From positions 3,504,908 through 3,568,907 of the forward strand of contig OZ038324.1 in assembly GCA_964035795.1 (NCBI GenBank): DNA of 64,000 bases. Reading direction: 5' to 3'. Made by a program: the position numbers and the translations under genes. Shown here one piece after another: positions 12,038 to 26,522 of the stretch; the stretch's first letter is position 1, and each line of letters begins with the position of its first letter. The DNA is from Pterobdella sp. o SKG-2022. Taxonomy: Eukaryota > Annelida > Clitellata > Hirudinida > Piscicolidae. The notes under the pieces were generated by a model. It made no database searches. It worked only from the letters and a program-made list of their open reading frames with translations, and had not been told where the DNA came from.

Positions 12038-13702
12038 TCAATATACCGTTTCATTGGCACCAATTTTGAGCATATTTGAGCTGATTCCATCTAAACCCGG
12101 AGCTGTTTCTAATTTACATTGCTTCAAAGCATTTGTTAGCTCCATTATGGAAGGGGGCTTAGATAGATCTGCTACCTCTTCATCATCAAGTGTGATTATA
12201 GAAGGTTGAAGCTCGCTGTATGCCGTAGTGTCTACTGTGGAATCGGAACTGGCTGCTGATGCAAAGTGTTCTTTCCATCTTATGATTTTATCTTCTGATG
12301 AAAAGAGTGTTTGTCTGCCATCCAAAGATTTCAAATTTGTCGAAGGTTTTATTTTTGTGTGTTTTTCTTTTTTCAGTAGTTTGAGAATTGAACCTCCCCG
12401 GCCCTGTTTGTTGGTGAGTTCGGTTGTTTTCTCAGCTTCTTCAGTCTTTTCTTCCCACCACGTATCGATAGCTTTTCTACAAGCTTTCCTGGATGCAGTT
12501 TTTATTTCTTTGTAGCTGCTAATCAGATTTTGTGGGATTGCACGACCGTTTTGTTTGAGGGCTTTTATTTTGAAGTGGAGTTCAGATTTTTCTGTTGAAA
12601 GTTTTTTAACCTCTTCATTTACCCATGGTCTTTTAGGCATTTTATTTTTTTTTGGTAATTGCTTTGAGGCGTTCAATAAACTTTCTTTGAAACATTTCCA
12701 CATCTCTTCTACTGAATTATTTTGGTCTATTTTGTTCAAATTATATGTTAATTCTTTTTGAAATTTGTTTATGTATATTTTTTCTAATTTTTTTGGGTTC
12801 GTTATTTTATCGTGGAGTATATTTGTGTTATTATTTGGGTTTTTATTATATTTTATTTTATGATTCTTCAGTATCAATTTGGATATAACCATATTATGAT
12901 CTGAAATATGAATTGTTTTTCGAGTGACCTTGGTATCACATATGTTTGCTCGTAACTGATGACTGATGAGCACATAATCAAGGACATGTTCTTTTTTTTG
13001 ATTCGGGTGATACCAAGTCCATTGGTGTATTCTTTTGTGTGGGAAGATGGTGTTTGTTATTATCAGACCGTTGGTGTTGCAGAAATCAACTAACCTTGAG
13101 CCATTCACATTTCTTTTATCTGGGTTATGACGGCCATGGAGTCGTGATGGGTTTTCAAGTGGTCCAGCACGTGCGTTGAAGTCTCCCAACACTATCACAT
13201 GTTCTTTTTTGTTGATTCTGACAAGTTGGTCTTGCAGGGTTTCGTAAAAGTTTTCAGATTCTTCTTCATCGTCTACCTCCGTTGGGGCATAGACGGCTAT
13301 GAAGTTTATGTGTTTGTTTTCAACTTTTATTCTTGCTTTAATCACTCTTTCTGAAATCATGCTGTGAGTGCCTTCTTTCTTCCAAGCCTTTCTGAGATCA
13401 CCTCTGAGAGCAATAGCTACTTTTCGTTAGTTACCATTTTTTGGTTCTGAGAGCCCAGAATAAAGCACTGTTGTGCCTTCGATTTCCAGAGTGCCACTGC
13501 CTGCCCATTGCACTTCCGACATTGCTAGGAGAGATAAGTTTTTTTCTCTCATTTTTGCAATAACGTTTATCAGTTTTATGCTGAACTTCGTTGGGTTGCC
13601 CATGCTTTTGACGTTCCAGCATCCTATTTTTGTGGTTTCAATCTTCATTTTTACTGAAGATTTGGTGTGGTTTTGCACTGGTACGTTATCAGCAATACGC
13701 AA
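12038..13702 (-). pseudogene. LINE copy C endonuclease ORF with one nonsense codon
   Basis: The same 5' ORF as 6883-8598. It is open from 13702 (an internal start; the family Met lies further upstream) to a TAA near 13427, where copy B has CAA (GNQRG against GN-stop-RK). It is open again from 13360 (MISERVIKARIK) to the shared TGA. APE motifs APTEVDDEE, VLGDFNARAGP, HQWTWYHP, LDYVLISH and SDHNMV are all intact. Differences from copy B are scattered single substitutions. Confidence 0.85.
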
Positions 13703-14015
13703 TGATTTTTCTGTGTTTAATGCTTTTTGAATATATTTGGATGTTTGTTTCAGCTTTTTTCAAGTTGATGTATAAGTTAGGTAATTAAGTTTGAGCCAGC
13801 TTTGTATGTGCTTTTTTTAATCCGCTCTGTTTCACCTGTGAACTTCGTTTTGCGTTTCAAAAATAACTTTTTTGTTTCAAAATTTTGAAGCGGTATCCAC
13901 TCAATTTCCAAAAACTTATATTTTCAACAACTTGTACAAACGTTTTTTAACGAAAAATTCGCAATGTATCCAATATAAAACTCAAAAAACATCGGAGCTT
14001 TGAACACGTTTCGCG

Positions 14016-15370
<1,355 letters not shown>

Positions 15371-17300
15371 TTTGTCATAATGTACGTAACAAGTAATAAA
15401 ATTCTGTTTTTTACTGTGAACTTAATGTAAGCCATGAATTGTGATTGAATTCAGATTCATGTATTGGGACTAGGTTAAACATAATTGTGGATATACTTTA
15501 AACGAATGTGTTTAAAATATGACCTTACATAAATTTAGCCCTTGTTAAACATTACTATACTTTTATAAAACTTATTATAAACTTCTTATGAAACTTTCAT
15601 TTGTAGAAATTTTAGTTCATTTATAAAATAAAACGTTTTTAAATACAATCTTCAATAGTTGGATTTGAAAATGTTTAAATAAATGCAAAAAACGGCAACA
15701 TGGGTCAAAAAAAAACATAAGCAAATGATGTGACTGAACGTCCCACGTTAAAATGCCAAGCTATGAATAGTGATTAACAAAACAATTTCCAAGTCTAATT
15801 TTAGAAACTATTGATAACTCAACAGGTAGTATAGGCCTGAGTTTGTTTCAATTGAATATTTTAGTAGATTTCCTAAGCACTTCACTAAACATCGTCACGA
15901 AACTTGGTAGATAGTTTCGAATTTCAAAAAAAATTTAACAAAGTCGATTATTATTTGGTTATTCAAATACTCGAGGTACAAAGAATAAAATTTTACTTCA
16001 GTTTCAAAATATCTATATCTACGAGACAACGATGAACCACGAAAAAATCTTCTCGAATGACATCGCGACCTCTTCCCAGCCTGAACATCGGAACACATCT
16101 CCGAAGCAAAATGATAGACCAGAGAATTATCACTACAATGCACCCGCTCAACACCAACCCTCAGCGCCAAATTTTGTTTCTCCTCTAAGCTCATCTGTTC
16201 CCCCGTTGAACACATCCACCCAACAATCTTTTGTTCAATTCTCCAACACTCAACAACCTCCACCCTACAACACCCAGCAACCTGTTAACCAACAGGCTCC
16301 TCCCTACAACACCCAGCAACCTGTGAACCAACAAACTCAACCTTACTTTGGCCAACCAATCCACTACCAACAGTCACCAGCATATTATGGCCAACCCTTC
16401 AACCAACATTCCAACCTGGTGGTGCTACCTCCAGCCACGGTTACTTTGGGAAACTATTCCTGTTTCAACTTCACTATGGCTATAGTTCTCTCTTGTATTA
16501 CAATCTGGTTTTATGGCGTCATTTTTGGAGTCATCGCATTTACCTTAGCGAGTAAGTCAAATTCATCAATGTTTCAATATTCACACACAAAAACTTATGT
16601 ATATAAAATGAATATTTGTGTTATTTATTTGAAGTCATAGGGCAAGATCAAGCATCCAAAGGATTAGAAAATAGTGCTCGCAAATACTTGAAAGAATCAT
16701 ACGAATTATCTATCATAGGCTTTGTAATTGCCATCATCATCGTCATCATCGCAGTAACCGCTCCAAATGGAGACATAAATTATTATCACAACCAATATGA
16801 CCGATATAATGGTAGGTAAGATTGACACTACGTTGGAAATCTGAGAAAACCATGACAAACATTAGTTTAAATTTCATAGACATCGTATGTATCTTTTAGT
16901 TCAATATTTTCTCAAAAAAAATAGTTTAAATTATGTTTTTGAACAAAAGACTTACTGATTCCCACTAAACGACTATATTATTCATGATATTACGAACCTC
17001 TTGTACATAATCTTAAGTACTCTCAGTATCATTTTATTAGTCAGCATCTAGCCTTTTTCCAAGGGGTCACTGACTTCTTTGCACGAACTTGTTAACTATT
17101 AACAAAACAACTTGAATTTAAATAAAACACCTTTGTAACTTTCACTTGTGCCGTTTATTTCTCAAATAAAAAAAAAATTATTTTTGTATGCATGACATGA
17201 GCTCAATCCCAATCTTCGTCCTCTTCTTCCTCTACGGCAGGGTCGACGGTAATGGAAGACATTCTGTCCAACATCATTTGTAAAGGGCTTTCTGTTAGCA
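15371..17300. repeat. Right arm of inverted duplication
   Basis: Mirror of 2690-4584. It carries the plus-strand dispanin-like gene and, on the minus strand, the terminal exon of WASHC1. Similarity is very high from 15371 to about 16680 and patchy beyond. Confidence 0.9.
16032..16819 (+). CDS. CD225/dispanin-like membrane protein, right copy
   Basis: Exons 16032-16551 and 16635-16819 join at GCGA|GTAAGT and GAAG|TC. The predicted 234-residue product has a Pro/Gln-rich N-terminus with duplicated PPYNTQQPVNQQ, a first hydrophobic segment (MAIVLSCITIWFYGVIFGVI), a small loop (GQDQASKGLENSARKYLK), a second hydrophobic helix (SIIGFVIAIIIVIIAV) and a short Tyr/Asn-rich tail ending RYNGR. CD225 membership is inferred from this topology and the loop. 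The tail after about residue 190 differs strongly from the left copy. The 3' end faces the 3' end of WASHC1, so the two genes converge with about 380 bp between stops. Confidence 0.78.
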
Positions 17301-18388
17301 TCAATATATGAGTCAAGATTGTTATTCACTTTAGGCATGAATGCCAGTATCACATTTAGTTTTTGGATATAACTATCATGTCATGCTATTAAATTTTTTC
17401 ATCAATAGATTATGAGAATAATGCGTTTTATAGTTTTTAGGTCAAATTTATGAAGCATTTTTTAAACTTATTAGAATAAAAATAGACATAAATTTCAATT
17501 ACTTTGTCTTCATCGAAAAACTCATTAGCATTTATAATTGCACTGTAAATAAGCACCAAGTAATATGAAGCATGGTCACGAAGAATGATAAAACATACGA
17601 GTGTCTTGTTGGCCTCTGATGCCCTTCCTTCTCATTGATAACTTGGCTGCCAAATCACTCATTAGATCACCACTTTCAATTTTTTTCTTCGAATTTTTGC
17701 GTTTTTCATCTTTGACCGATTTTAACTTGGCTTTCGAGGCACCACCGGCATTTCTGATGGCAGCCATGAGAGATGATCTGCCATCTGTTTCCAATGGCAT
17801 TTGTGGTGGTGATGAGGGTGGTAATGGTTGTTGCGTTGACGGTGGTGGTGGTGGTGGAGGTGGTACTGATGGTGAAATTGATGGCACATAAGCTGGTTGT
17901 GTTGTTGATGTGGGTTGTGAGAACGATAGTGATGATGGTGGTGGTGTGTTGTCCGTGTTGTTAACTGGCGGAGAAGGTGGAAGAGAAAGCGTTGATGTAA
18001 TTGGGATTTTATTAGTTAAAAATTGTTCTTGAGACAAAATATTAGGCAGATAAAGAAGGGAAGGAGCGATGGATGAGTCAGGATGGTCGGAAGAAAAAGA
18101 TATGTCGTCTGCTACTCCTGTGTGAATGTACTTAGTTATGAAAGTGTTTCACTCTCACCTGAGTTTGTAACATGCTTGAAGCATATATACATATATCCAT
18201 ATAAAAAATCACACTGCAAACCTATCAATTGCGGCAGAAAGTCGGGCAGAGTGAATGAAGGTACATCACCCATTGTGGGAATGTAAGCCAACTCATCTCT
18301 GCCCATCGTCTCGCTTTCCATTCTTCCAATTGATGGAGGTGCCAAACCTAGTGAATCTTCGTCCTGTGGTTGGTAATATAAATGTGTG

Positions 18389-18486
<98 letters not shown>

Positions 18487-20117
18487 AATACGTTGCTTTG
18501 TTGGTTTTGTTTCCTAGTTGTTTGCAGTGAAGCACCAACATCGTTTTCATCTTGTGCGTTGTAACTGCAAATTGAAAATTCTAATTTGAATGAAACAAAC
18601 GCAGCCTCAAAAAATAGTAGAAGTATCTCTACTTGATAATGTGAGTTCATTCCCCAAAAAGCATTGTAGAATAAAATAAACTTGAAAGAATGCTTTCATT
18701 GAATATTTATGTTTGGTTTAAAGAAAACAAAAAGGATAGGAGAATGCATGAAATTATTTTTCAGAGGAATTTTTATAATCTTCATGCTTCAACATTATAT
18801 AAAAAAACCTTGCATTTTTACTAAAATATTCCTATTATTTTTATTAACAAAGGAATGATGATGATGATTTTCTGTAAATCAAAAAGCTTTGCGCATCGGT
18901 CAACTAGCGTGTTTATTATATTGTTTGCCAGCTAATACTTCAAACAGCTTTTTAATGTATTTATAGCATTCTAACACAAAATTTTATTATCTTAACCTAG
19001 CATAAAATTTATGTAAAAGGTTTCTAACAAAAATGATGATTGAGAACAGGTAATTTACTTGAAGAAATGTGTATACTAACAGGTTATGAAGGGAGTTAAA
19101 GAGAAGAAGGGAACATACAGATGACACATTTTGGGCATTTGCACCACTTTTAATCATTTTTGATTGGCTGCTTAAAAATCTTGACATAGATTTTTTTTTA
19201 TTCAACAACTGTAAAAAATAACAAAGTTCATAGAAAAATTATGAAAAATTTTATAATTCATAAATATTATCAATTTATATAAAAAATTTATTATGGTTGA
19301 AACTATCATGCTGAAAAAGTTATTTATAACAATAAACAAAAATCTGAAATGAGAAGAAAATGACTAAAGGACCTCATCAAGTGTGATTAATTGATGCTTT
19401 TCCTTTATCACAACCTTCTTTTTCTCACCTCTTGCTGTTGCTGCATTGAAAATCAGTCAAAATATATAATTTAGATGAAATTTTGCTCAAATTTAAACTA
19501 AATAACAATCTAAACAATAAATAACCAATAAAAGGCTTCTTATAATAGTTGGATGGCTAATGGAAAATCATACATTGATGATTGACTGGAAATAAAGATA
19601 ATTGTAGAAGGTGAACAGCCTGATCAGAGTACTTTGAGTGGGAGAAGACTCGAGTAGCTTTACTCAGTCCCCTCATCTGCTCTATTTTATCCTTTTTTTT
19701 TAAATTTTCAATGTCTTTTATTTCTAATTTACTTGATTAGATAAGTAAATTTTTTATATCTATTGGATATATGTATGGAAATGACCAAAAAGTGAAAAAT
19801 TGGGACTGAATTAAGTTTTAATAGTAAAATTACACAAAATAATCAGTGTGTGGAATTAATCCTAAATAAAGTTTTAAAACTAAAATTACCCAAAATTAAC
19901 ATTTCAAGCCACCACATACCTGTGCTATGTCAACTCTCCTATTGAATTCATCAAGTCTACAACTTTTCTCGTTAATTTTATTTTCAATTTTAAAAAAAAC
20001 ATTTTCACTCAGTGAATTCAATTTTTGGAGAGAATTACACAAGTTTAGAATGAATTCTTCATGTCTCAAATCTTCCGAAACCAAATTAACTTTATAATCT
20101 ATAATTTCTGAATTCAT
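17203..20117 (-). CDS. WASHC1: WASH complex subunit 1 (Arp2/3 activator)
   Basis: WASH drives Arp2/3-dependent actin branching on endosomes within the WASH/FAM21/strumpellin complex. My exon model on the minus strand is 20117-19920 (start MNSEIIDYKVNL), about 19691-19590 (KIEQMRGLSKATRVFSHSKY), about 19440-19374, 19208-19081 (AQNVSSVCSLLLFN), 18564-18492, 18363-18222 (GDVPSFTLPDFLPQL), 18111-17599 and 17291-17203. It follows the family order: the N-terminal WASH homology region, the SSVSSLLLFN-type motif, the DLPD.LP motif, a long polyproline segment (about 17850-17960), a WH2 motif (RSSLMAAIRNAGGASKAKLK), the connector (SGDLMSDLAAKLSMRRKGI) and the acidic tail EEEEDEDWD with its essential Trp. 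Exon phases match at most joints. The small exon near 19374-19440 is the least certain. The last exon is duplicated in the left arm. Confidence 0.9.
18389..18486. repeat. (GATA)n tetranucleotide microsatellite
   Basis: About 24 uninterrupted GATA/TAGA units lie in a WASHC1 intron. They begin 6 bases after the 5' splice site of the exon ending at 18492 (AAC|GTATTTC). Confidence 0.95.
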
Positions 20118-21296
20118 TGCCAATTAGACTATTATTATTTGGAGGTATTAAATTTGTTTTAATTCATAATTATACAATTTCGATATTCTAAATATATATT
20201 GAATACTGGAAGTTAGAAACTTAAATTAATTTTTAAAATTATCAAACCTCCCACTTGGTTTAAAATTGATTTAAACATTGGGGTTACAACAAAAACAAAA
20301 CAGTTTGTCACAATATGTTTTTTATATTTTTTCATAAATGTCAACTTTTAAGATTTTCAATGGAATAAAAATTGTTTGATATTCAAACTAATAATATACT
20401 ATGAATTGTTTTTTGTTTTATATATAGGCTTTGTTCAAAAGCTTTTTGTTAAGACGGTTTGAAAATCGTTTGTCATTTAAAATGGAAATTTAAAATTTAG
20501 AAAAAAATCATAGGAATAAATTAGTATTAGGCATCTTATTAGCAAAAGTTGGCCATAGCGTACAATACTTTACCATAAATGGTTCTGAGCATGACGTTTA
20601 AAAGCTAAACAACCTTCTCTGTCCTTCAGTAATCCTTTGGGCTTACTAATTTCATCTTGTTCCAAGATATTTTTTTGAAAGATCCCACACAGACTGTGTC
20701 ATCAGTCTGCTCTCATCAGGCTAGGTTCTTAGGACAAGTTCTTGATATGCAAAAAAACTTTAAGACCATAACTTACAGCCTGATAGGGTACGTTTCTAAC
20801 CTACACGGCGGAACATTGGAGTGATAAAAAAAACTTTACTATAAAAATGATGCAACTTTTTCACTTATTTTTAATCACTTGATATTTAAAAATAGCATAC
20901 TGCTCAAATTAATTTTTTCACTTAAATGATTTATATTGAATCTTTTCTTATCAACCATCACACCAACCATCCAAACTTCATAAAACTAGCATTTTGTCAT
21001 CAAAAAATTAGTTTGTTATGAGAGATACCTTGAAAAATTTAAATCGTTTGAAGTAATTTAAAAAGAAGCACAGAACAATAAATACGCGGGATATAATTTT
21101 ATAGACTTAAATTTCAAAATTTCCATAATTTAAAACGTGTTTCGTATTATAGTATTCAAAAAGTTTAAATATTTATATTACAAGCATGTACAAACTAAAA
21201 ATGAACTTTTTCAATCTATTATCGTTAACATTTATTTTTAAAAATTTGTTTCAAAGATAGCTTATCTATAATTTAGAATTTTGTATTTGTTTAAAA
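20118..21296. promoter_or_regulatory. Divergent intergenic region between WASHC1 and RRP9
   Basis: 1.18 kb separates the two divergent start codons, so it must hold both promoters unless untranslated exons lie elsewhere. It is AT-rich. I see no convincing TATA or Inr pair, no ORF and no repeat. Confidence 0.4.
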
Positions 21297-24200
21297 ATGT
21301 CTTTTATAAGAACTAAAGGAAACAAAGAAGCAAAATTGACAGGCAAAAAAAAGCGTAAAGAAGTATAAAATTTTTCACGTGCAAATAAATAAATTCCTTA
21401 GTTTCAAAACTATAATTTCAAAGTACTTGCTCAGATTAAAACAATAATTTTTTCCATATTCATTAAATTTTTTAACGTTTTTAATAAAAAATGAATTTAA
21501 TTTGCAGAATGAACAATCAAAGGCACCCAGGAGCAAAGTGCCCAAAATGCTAGATGGTGACATCACTAGTGAATCCGAAGATGAAAAGTTAATAGATTTT
21601 GTTTTTCTAATTTCACTGTTATTATCTCATTCTTTTTTTAAATAATAGTGAAGAACAAGAGAGTATAAGTGATTCAGAATTGGAAACAGCAAATGAAAAG
21701 AGAACTCGACTTGCAAAAGATATGCTACAAAAAATTAAAGAAAAAGGTTTGTAATGATTTATAGATAGTTTAAAAAAATATTTCATGCCTTTTTTGGAAA
21801 AGTTCATCTATTTTAAAACATCTTTTTCAAAGTATCAAATGTAATTCAATGGATAAAAGATCACTGATGTGTGGATTATATTGTAACCACAGTGCCAGAA
21901 GAGGGGGTAGAATCATATCTACAAAATGAATTAGTGAGTTCATCATTAATAATGTCTCACAGCCAAAATTTAAATATTTTCTTTCAAAGGGACTTTTTGA
22001 TAAACATTCTCTTACAAACTAATATATAATAATATAGATATTTAAATGAACATTAAAAATTTTACTACCCATGTTTGTAAACCATATTTCATGATAAGTC
22101 TCACACATTTTTATATTTTTTTTTGATCCATCATGAATATCTTTAGCACACAACATAGAAAACATTCTTGAATACTTTTCAAATCAGACTCACCTTTATG
22201 TAACAGCTAGCTTTTTTCTTCTACCACCATTAAGCTTATCAATTTAATCATCTACTATTTGCTACTCATTCAGTCACATACAGTTACCGATCTATTCAAA
22301 CCTCTGCTTATAATTCTCATTACCTAACCCACAATCAAATTTTTCATTACCCAAAAATTTCTGTTGTTTGCTTTATAATCAAAATCATCATTTAATCAGA
22401 CAATACTTTCAATATATTTGTGCATATGCCAAGCATATTGTATTGTAACCATATTCGAAAAGTTGGAAAAGAAAGGGCAGGTCTTCCATGAAATTGCAGA
22501 TGAGGTTTTTGTTCATTCTCCAGTATCAATAATTAATAATTTAATCATATAAATTCTCAATAATTAATAATTTAATCACATAAATTCTCAATAACAAGAT
22601 TTAAGCCTGTTAACAATATGATATACCTTATATTCTTCCTTCAACCTAATATTTTTTTGTTAACCTTTGTGCACTAATAAATCTACAAACTTTTGTGTTT
22701 AGTCTTACCATAGTTTTCTATATGAAACAAATCACTTTTATTTATTAATTAAAAATTTATCAGTTATTCAAAAGCCGTTTTGCTCATAGTTGATTCAATA
22801 AAAACAGTTTGAATGTCCAAGCAAAGAAGATCTAAAGTTTGGTAGGTGGGGGAGGTTGAAGGCCATCAATTGCTTAGCTGTCACCTCAGACAAAAGCTTC
22901 GTTTTCTCTGGGTCCAAAGATGGCTGTATTGTCAAATGTTGGTTTTGTAAATTGTCTTATGAACAAAATGAATAGCATGATAATAAAGTTCAATATATTT
23001 TTTTATATTATATTATTTTTATAAAATTTCATTTAATCTAGGCATAATAAAACAGTATTTTAAAAATCTAAATCAAATATTTGCAGAGTAAAAATTTCAA
23101 ATACATATTAAATCTTTTGAAATTACACAGGGTCAGTTCAAGACTGCAAAAAAGTTGGACTGATCAAAAAAGGAAAGAACCCCAAAAAGACCCAAATGAA
23201 GGAGCCACAGAAGTCTCATTTTGGAGCCATCAATGCTCTAGTCATCACTTCTGACAACAAATATTTGGTGTGTTCCAATAATTTTGGAGCTGCACCATTT
23301 CAAATATTATTATTCACTCATGATTTCTAGTTACTATCTTGAAACTGTCCATCAAATACATGCTTGATTTTTCGAAAATCGCTCAGAATCGATAGTTTCC
23401 ATACAAAAGCAACAATTTTTTGTATACATTTAACGTTAGCACCTTATTGAATAAGTTTTTTTAGTGTTNNNNNNNNNNNNNNNNNNNNNNNNNNNNNNNN
23501 NNNNNNNNNNNNNNNNNNNNNNNNNNNNNNNNNNNNNNNNNNNNNNNNNNNNNNNNNNNNNNNNNNNNNNNNNNNNNNNNNNNNNNNNNNNNNNNNNNNN
23601 NNNNNNNNNNNNNNNNNNNNNNNNNNNNNNNNNNNNNNNNNNNNNNNNNNNNNNNNNNNNNNNNNNNNTAAGTTTTTTTAGTGTTGAGTCATTTTCGAAA
23701 TACCTGACTGATACATTTTCCAGCTATAATGATTTGCCGGTTAATAATAGTTCAACTATAAAATAACATCAAATGATAATTTGTTTGAGCTCACCTATAG
23801 GCTTCAGGAGGAGAAGACAAGGTGGTGAATGTGTGGTCAGTAGATTCCTTGCAACATGTGCATCAGTTTTGTGGTCACAGAGCTGCTATCACCGTGAGTC
23901 TCGTTACTATTTGTCCTACCCTCTGCTGAGGGCAATAGGCTATAAACAGAACAATCATATGAAAATGTGTTATTAATGATGCTTTTAGCAAATATTCATT
24001 GTGTCTCAACATACAGTCATTGGTTTTCCAACAAGGATCGTCAACTCTTTATAGCGGCTCAAAAGACAAAAGCATCAAACTTTGGAGCTTATCTGAGATG
24101 GCTTACATTGAAACTTTGTGAGTGCCATACATGAATCATTTAAACATTGATAGATTATAATTAAATCAATAAATAATGGTGGTGGTTATGAGGAGGTTTA

Positions 24201-25316
24201 TTTAGCCATGATTGGCAGATGGGGCCATGAAGACCAGGTATGTAGTTTGGATGCCCTATCTCAAGAGAGAGTGGTCAGTGCGGGGGGTCGAGATGGTTCT
24301 GTGAGGTTGTGGAAGATCCCTGAGGAATCCCATCTGGTTTTCCAAACATCCTCGTAAGTTCATTGTGGTGTTTTTGTTTTTTTTATTTATTGTGGTTTTT
24401 ATTCAGAGGTTGTACAGACTGTGTGTCATACCTTGATAGCAAACACTTCATCTCTGCATCAAGTCTCAAGTATGTTCCAATATTATCGGTGGCTTTTTGC
24501 AATCAGATAACTCATTTTTCCAGCAAAATCTGCCTTTGGGCATCGGACAAGAAAAAGCCCTTATTCACTCTAGATGAAGTGCACAAAAGCACCACACACC
24601 AAACCACCAATGGGGTGCTTCATGGTGAATCTCTTGATGAACCCCTCGGACAAGCTTCACAGGGTCACAATTTTTTCACAAGTGCCTCAGAGATGGAGGA
24701 ACAGTGGATCTCTGCCCTTCAATCCATCAAACACACAGACATCTTTGCTTCTGGTATCAATATCATTGTCCTGGTTTTATAATAGTAAAATATTTTTTGA
24801 AAATTATAGCGTATTTAATCTTGTAAAAGGCAGCAGAGATGGCTATGTAAGGTTTTTCAAGATCATACCCCCATTCAAGTCTATACAACCCCTATTCAAC
24901 GTACCTTTGGTATGTTTAAGTTATCAACTTATTGAATTTTCATTTAAATATAAATCATTATCCATAGGCAGGTTTCATAAATGCTTTGAGTTTCAGTAGA
25001 GATGGGTCTTTTATAGTTGCCGCTACGTCCCAAGAACATCGACTGGGCAGGTTGGTTGGTCACTATTTTTTAAAACCTCACTTAAGACAAGTTAAATAGA
25101 ATTCAATTTGAAACTACAATGAAGAAGCTTAAGTTACTTAATGTATTGATATATAACTTTCTTGCATTTAAAATTATTTCGAGAAAACTTTAATGACTAA
25201 TAGTAACTGTTTAAAACTTTATTTGCAGTTGGTTCAAACGAGATAAAACAGTTAAAAACGCCATTTGTATCATACCTTTGAAAAGAAAAAATAAAGAAAT
25301 AAAAGATTGTGATTGA
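21297..25316 (+). CDS. RRP9: U3 small nucleolar RNA-interacting protein 2 (RRP9/U3-55K), WD40 protein
   Basis: RRP9 binds the B/C box of U3 snoRNA in the small-subunit processome in the nucleolus. Fifteen exons can be traced with GT-AG sites and continuous phase: 21297-21362, 21508-21587, 21649-21746, 21893-21933, 22463-22504, 22808-22937, 23131-23267, 23801-23893, 24017-24117, 24219-24353, 24407-24469, 24524-24753, 24830-24909, 24968-25050, 25229-25316. The N-terminus is basic, then acidic (SESEDE, EEQESISDSE), with a family-typical KRTRLAKDML helix. WD repeats follow: INCLAVTSDKSFVFSGSKDG, INALVITSDNKYL, ASGGEDKVVNVWS, LYSGSKDKSIKLWS, VVSAGGRDGSVRLWKIPEES and ASGSRDGYVRFFK. The C-terminus has GFINALSFS, ATSQEHRLG and NAICIIPLKRK, matching the conserved end of U3-55K. 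An assembly gap lies in intron 7. Confidence 0.93.
23469..23668. other. Assembly gap (200 N) flanked by a 17-bp duplicate
   Basis: Exactly 200 unknown bases in RRP9 intron 7. The 17 bases before the gap (23452-23468) are repeated immediately after it (23669-23685), so the contigs probably overlap. Confidence 0.97.
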
Positions 25317-25883
25317 CAATTTACTATATTTGCAGTTGAATTTTTGGGTTAAGAAAATTTCAAAATTTTTTACTTGATTGATTTTTTTTGTATAACTAAG
25401 CTTTGAATTTCGGCGGATGGAACATTATAGAACGATGTTTACTTGATAATATTGCTTAAATTGCAAGTTAGCTTCAGGATTTATTTGTAAATGAAGTAAT
25501 TTATATCAATACATCATATGCAAATAACGTGTACAATGTTTTCATGAATATAACATTGAGAATTAATGAAGTCAATTTAAGTAAAAATTTGTTAAAAAAG
25601 TTACTGAAAAATACGCTCATGATGATATGAAAAACTTAGTCAATAAAAAAGTAGAAAATTCAAAAAGGTTATATAAGGCTCACAGCTTGATAAAACATTA
25701 TATTTAATGTTGTTACCATTGAAAATTCTATGTTATTAATCTAAAAATCACACAAGCAACTAATTAATCACAATGAGCATTATTTTGAAACTTTGGAAAT
25801 CTTCATATAATTAATGAAAATTATTTATGAAAAATAAAACCAGCCTTCAAAATTGAGATCAACTTATCATTGATTATACAAGT

Positions 25884-26522
25884 TCATTTAGTGTTATTAT
25901 AAATACCAGCTGCTACAGTACCAACTGACAGCCCTGTGATTGCTCCAAAAATAGGACATGATTTCAAGAGAAGTGGTGAAACTATGCTGCCTGCTGCCAA
26001 GCCTATGTAACAGCTCCTATCAACTCTCACCTTTTGAAATATTTTTTTAAAACATTGAATATTACATTAAATCATAACAAATTCATAATGATCTATTTCA
26101 TACTTGGTTTAGATTATTTCTGAGTCTGAAACACCTATCATAATATGGTTCAATTCCGTCCATTTGTCTCATTCTTGCATATGTCATCAAAGGTCCAGCC
26201 ACAAGGCCCAACATTACTCCTTTTCTCCCAATTCTTTGAAATTTGCAAATATTACTTGAATGTATTGTGACTAAATATATCTAAAATCTTTGAAGTTTTA
26301 TTATTACCTGGATGATTTAGCTACAAGTCCTTTGAAATTTCTAGTTTCAGGATTTCTGAAAGCAGCAAGTGGTGCAATAATGAAAGATGAAGCAATTCCA
26401 AATATTTCTAAAAATTTTGTAGTCACATGAACAGTTAATTCCAGTTTTGGAAAAGGAATACTTTTCATTTCCTCATCATTCAATTCAGCTCCCAGCATAT
26501 TTTTAAACCATTCGAGTGACAT
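25884..26522 (-). CDS. Predicted small multi-pass membrane protein
   Basis: Three exons, 26522-26308, 26233-26104 and 26030-25884, join in phase (TCCAG|GTAATA, CCAA|GTATG) to give 163 residues. The start is the ATG giving MSLEWFKNMLGAELNDEEM. Hydrophobic, Gly/Ala-rich stretches are FGIASSFIIAPLAAF, GVMLGLVAGPLMTYA, YIGLAAGSMVSPLLL and FGAITGLSVGTVAAGI. A charged MRQMDGIEPYYDRCFRLRNN lies between the second and third. The Gly-zipper-like helices resemble small mitochondrial-membrane or DUF1757-type metazoan proteins; that is a weak memory-based suggestion. It is convergent with RRP9, with 567 bp between the stops. Confidence 0.65.

Larger units (their letters stand above)
10275..14015 (-). mobile_element. 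LINE copy C (APE endonuclease + RT + C2H2), best preserved
   Basis: A minus-strand element of about 3.7 kb with the same architecture as copy B. Its 3' end at 10275 carries a two-unit, variant form of the terminal hexamer (CCAAAT) and abuts a short (CA)n at 10258-10274. Its 5' end (GTTTCGCGGGTT region, near 14000-14015) abuts a (CA)n of about 455 bp. The RT and zinc-finger part is fully open. Lesions are the TGA shared with copy B (12032-12037) and a CAA to TAA in the endonuclease near 13427. It probably represents the fullest copy in this window. Confidence 0.88.
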
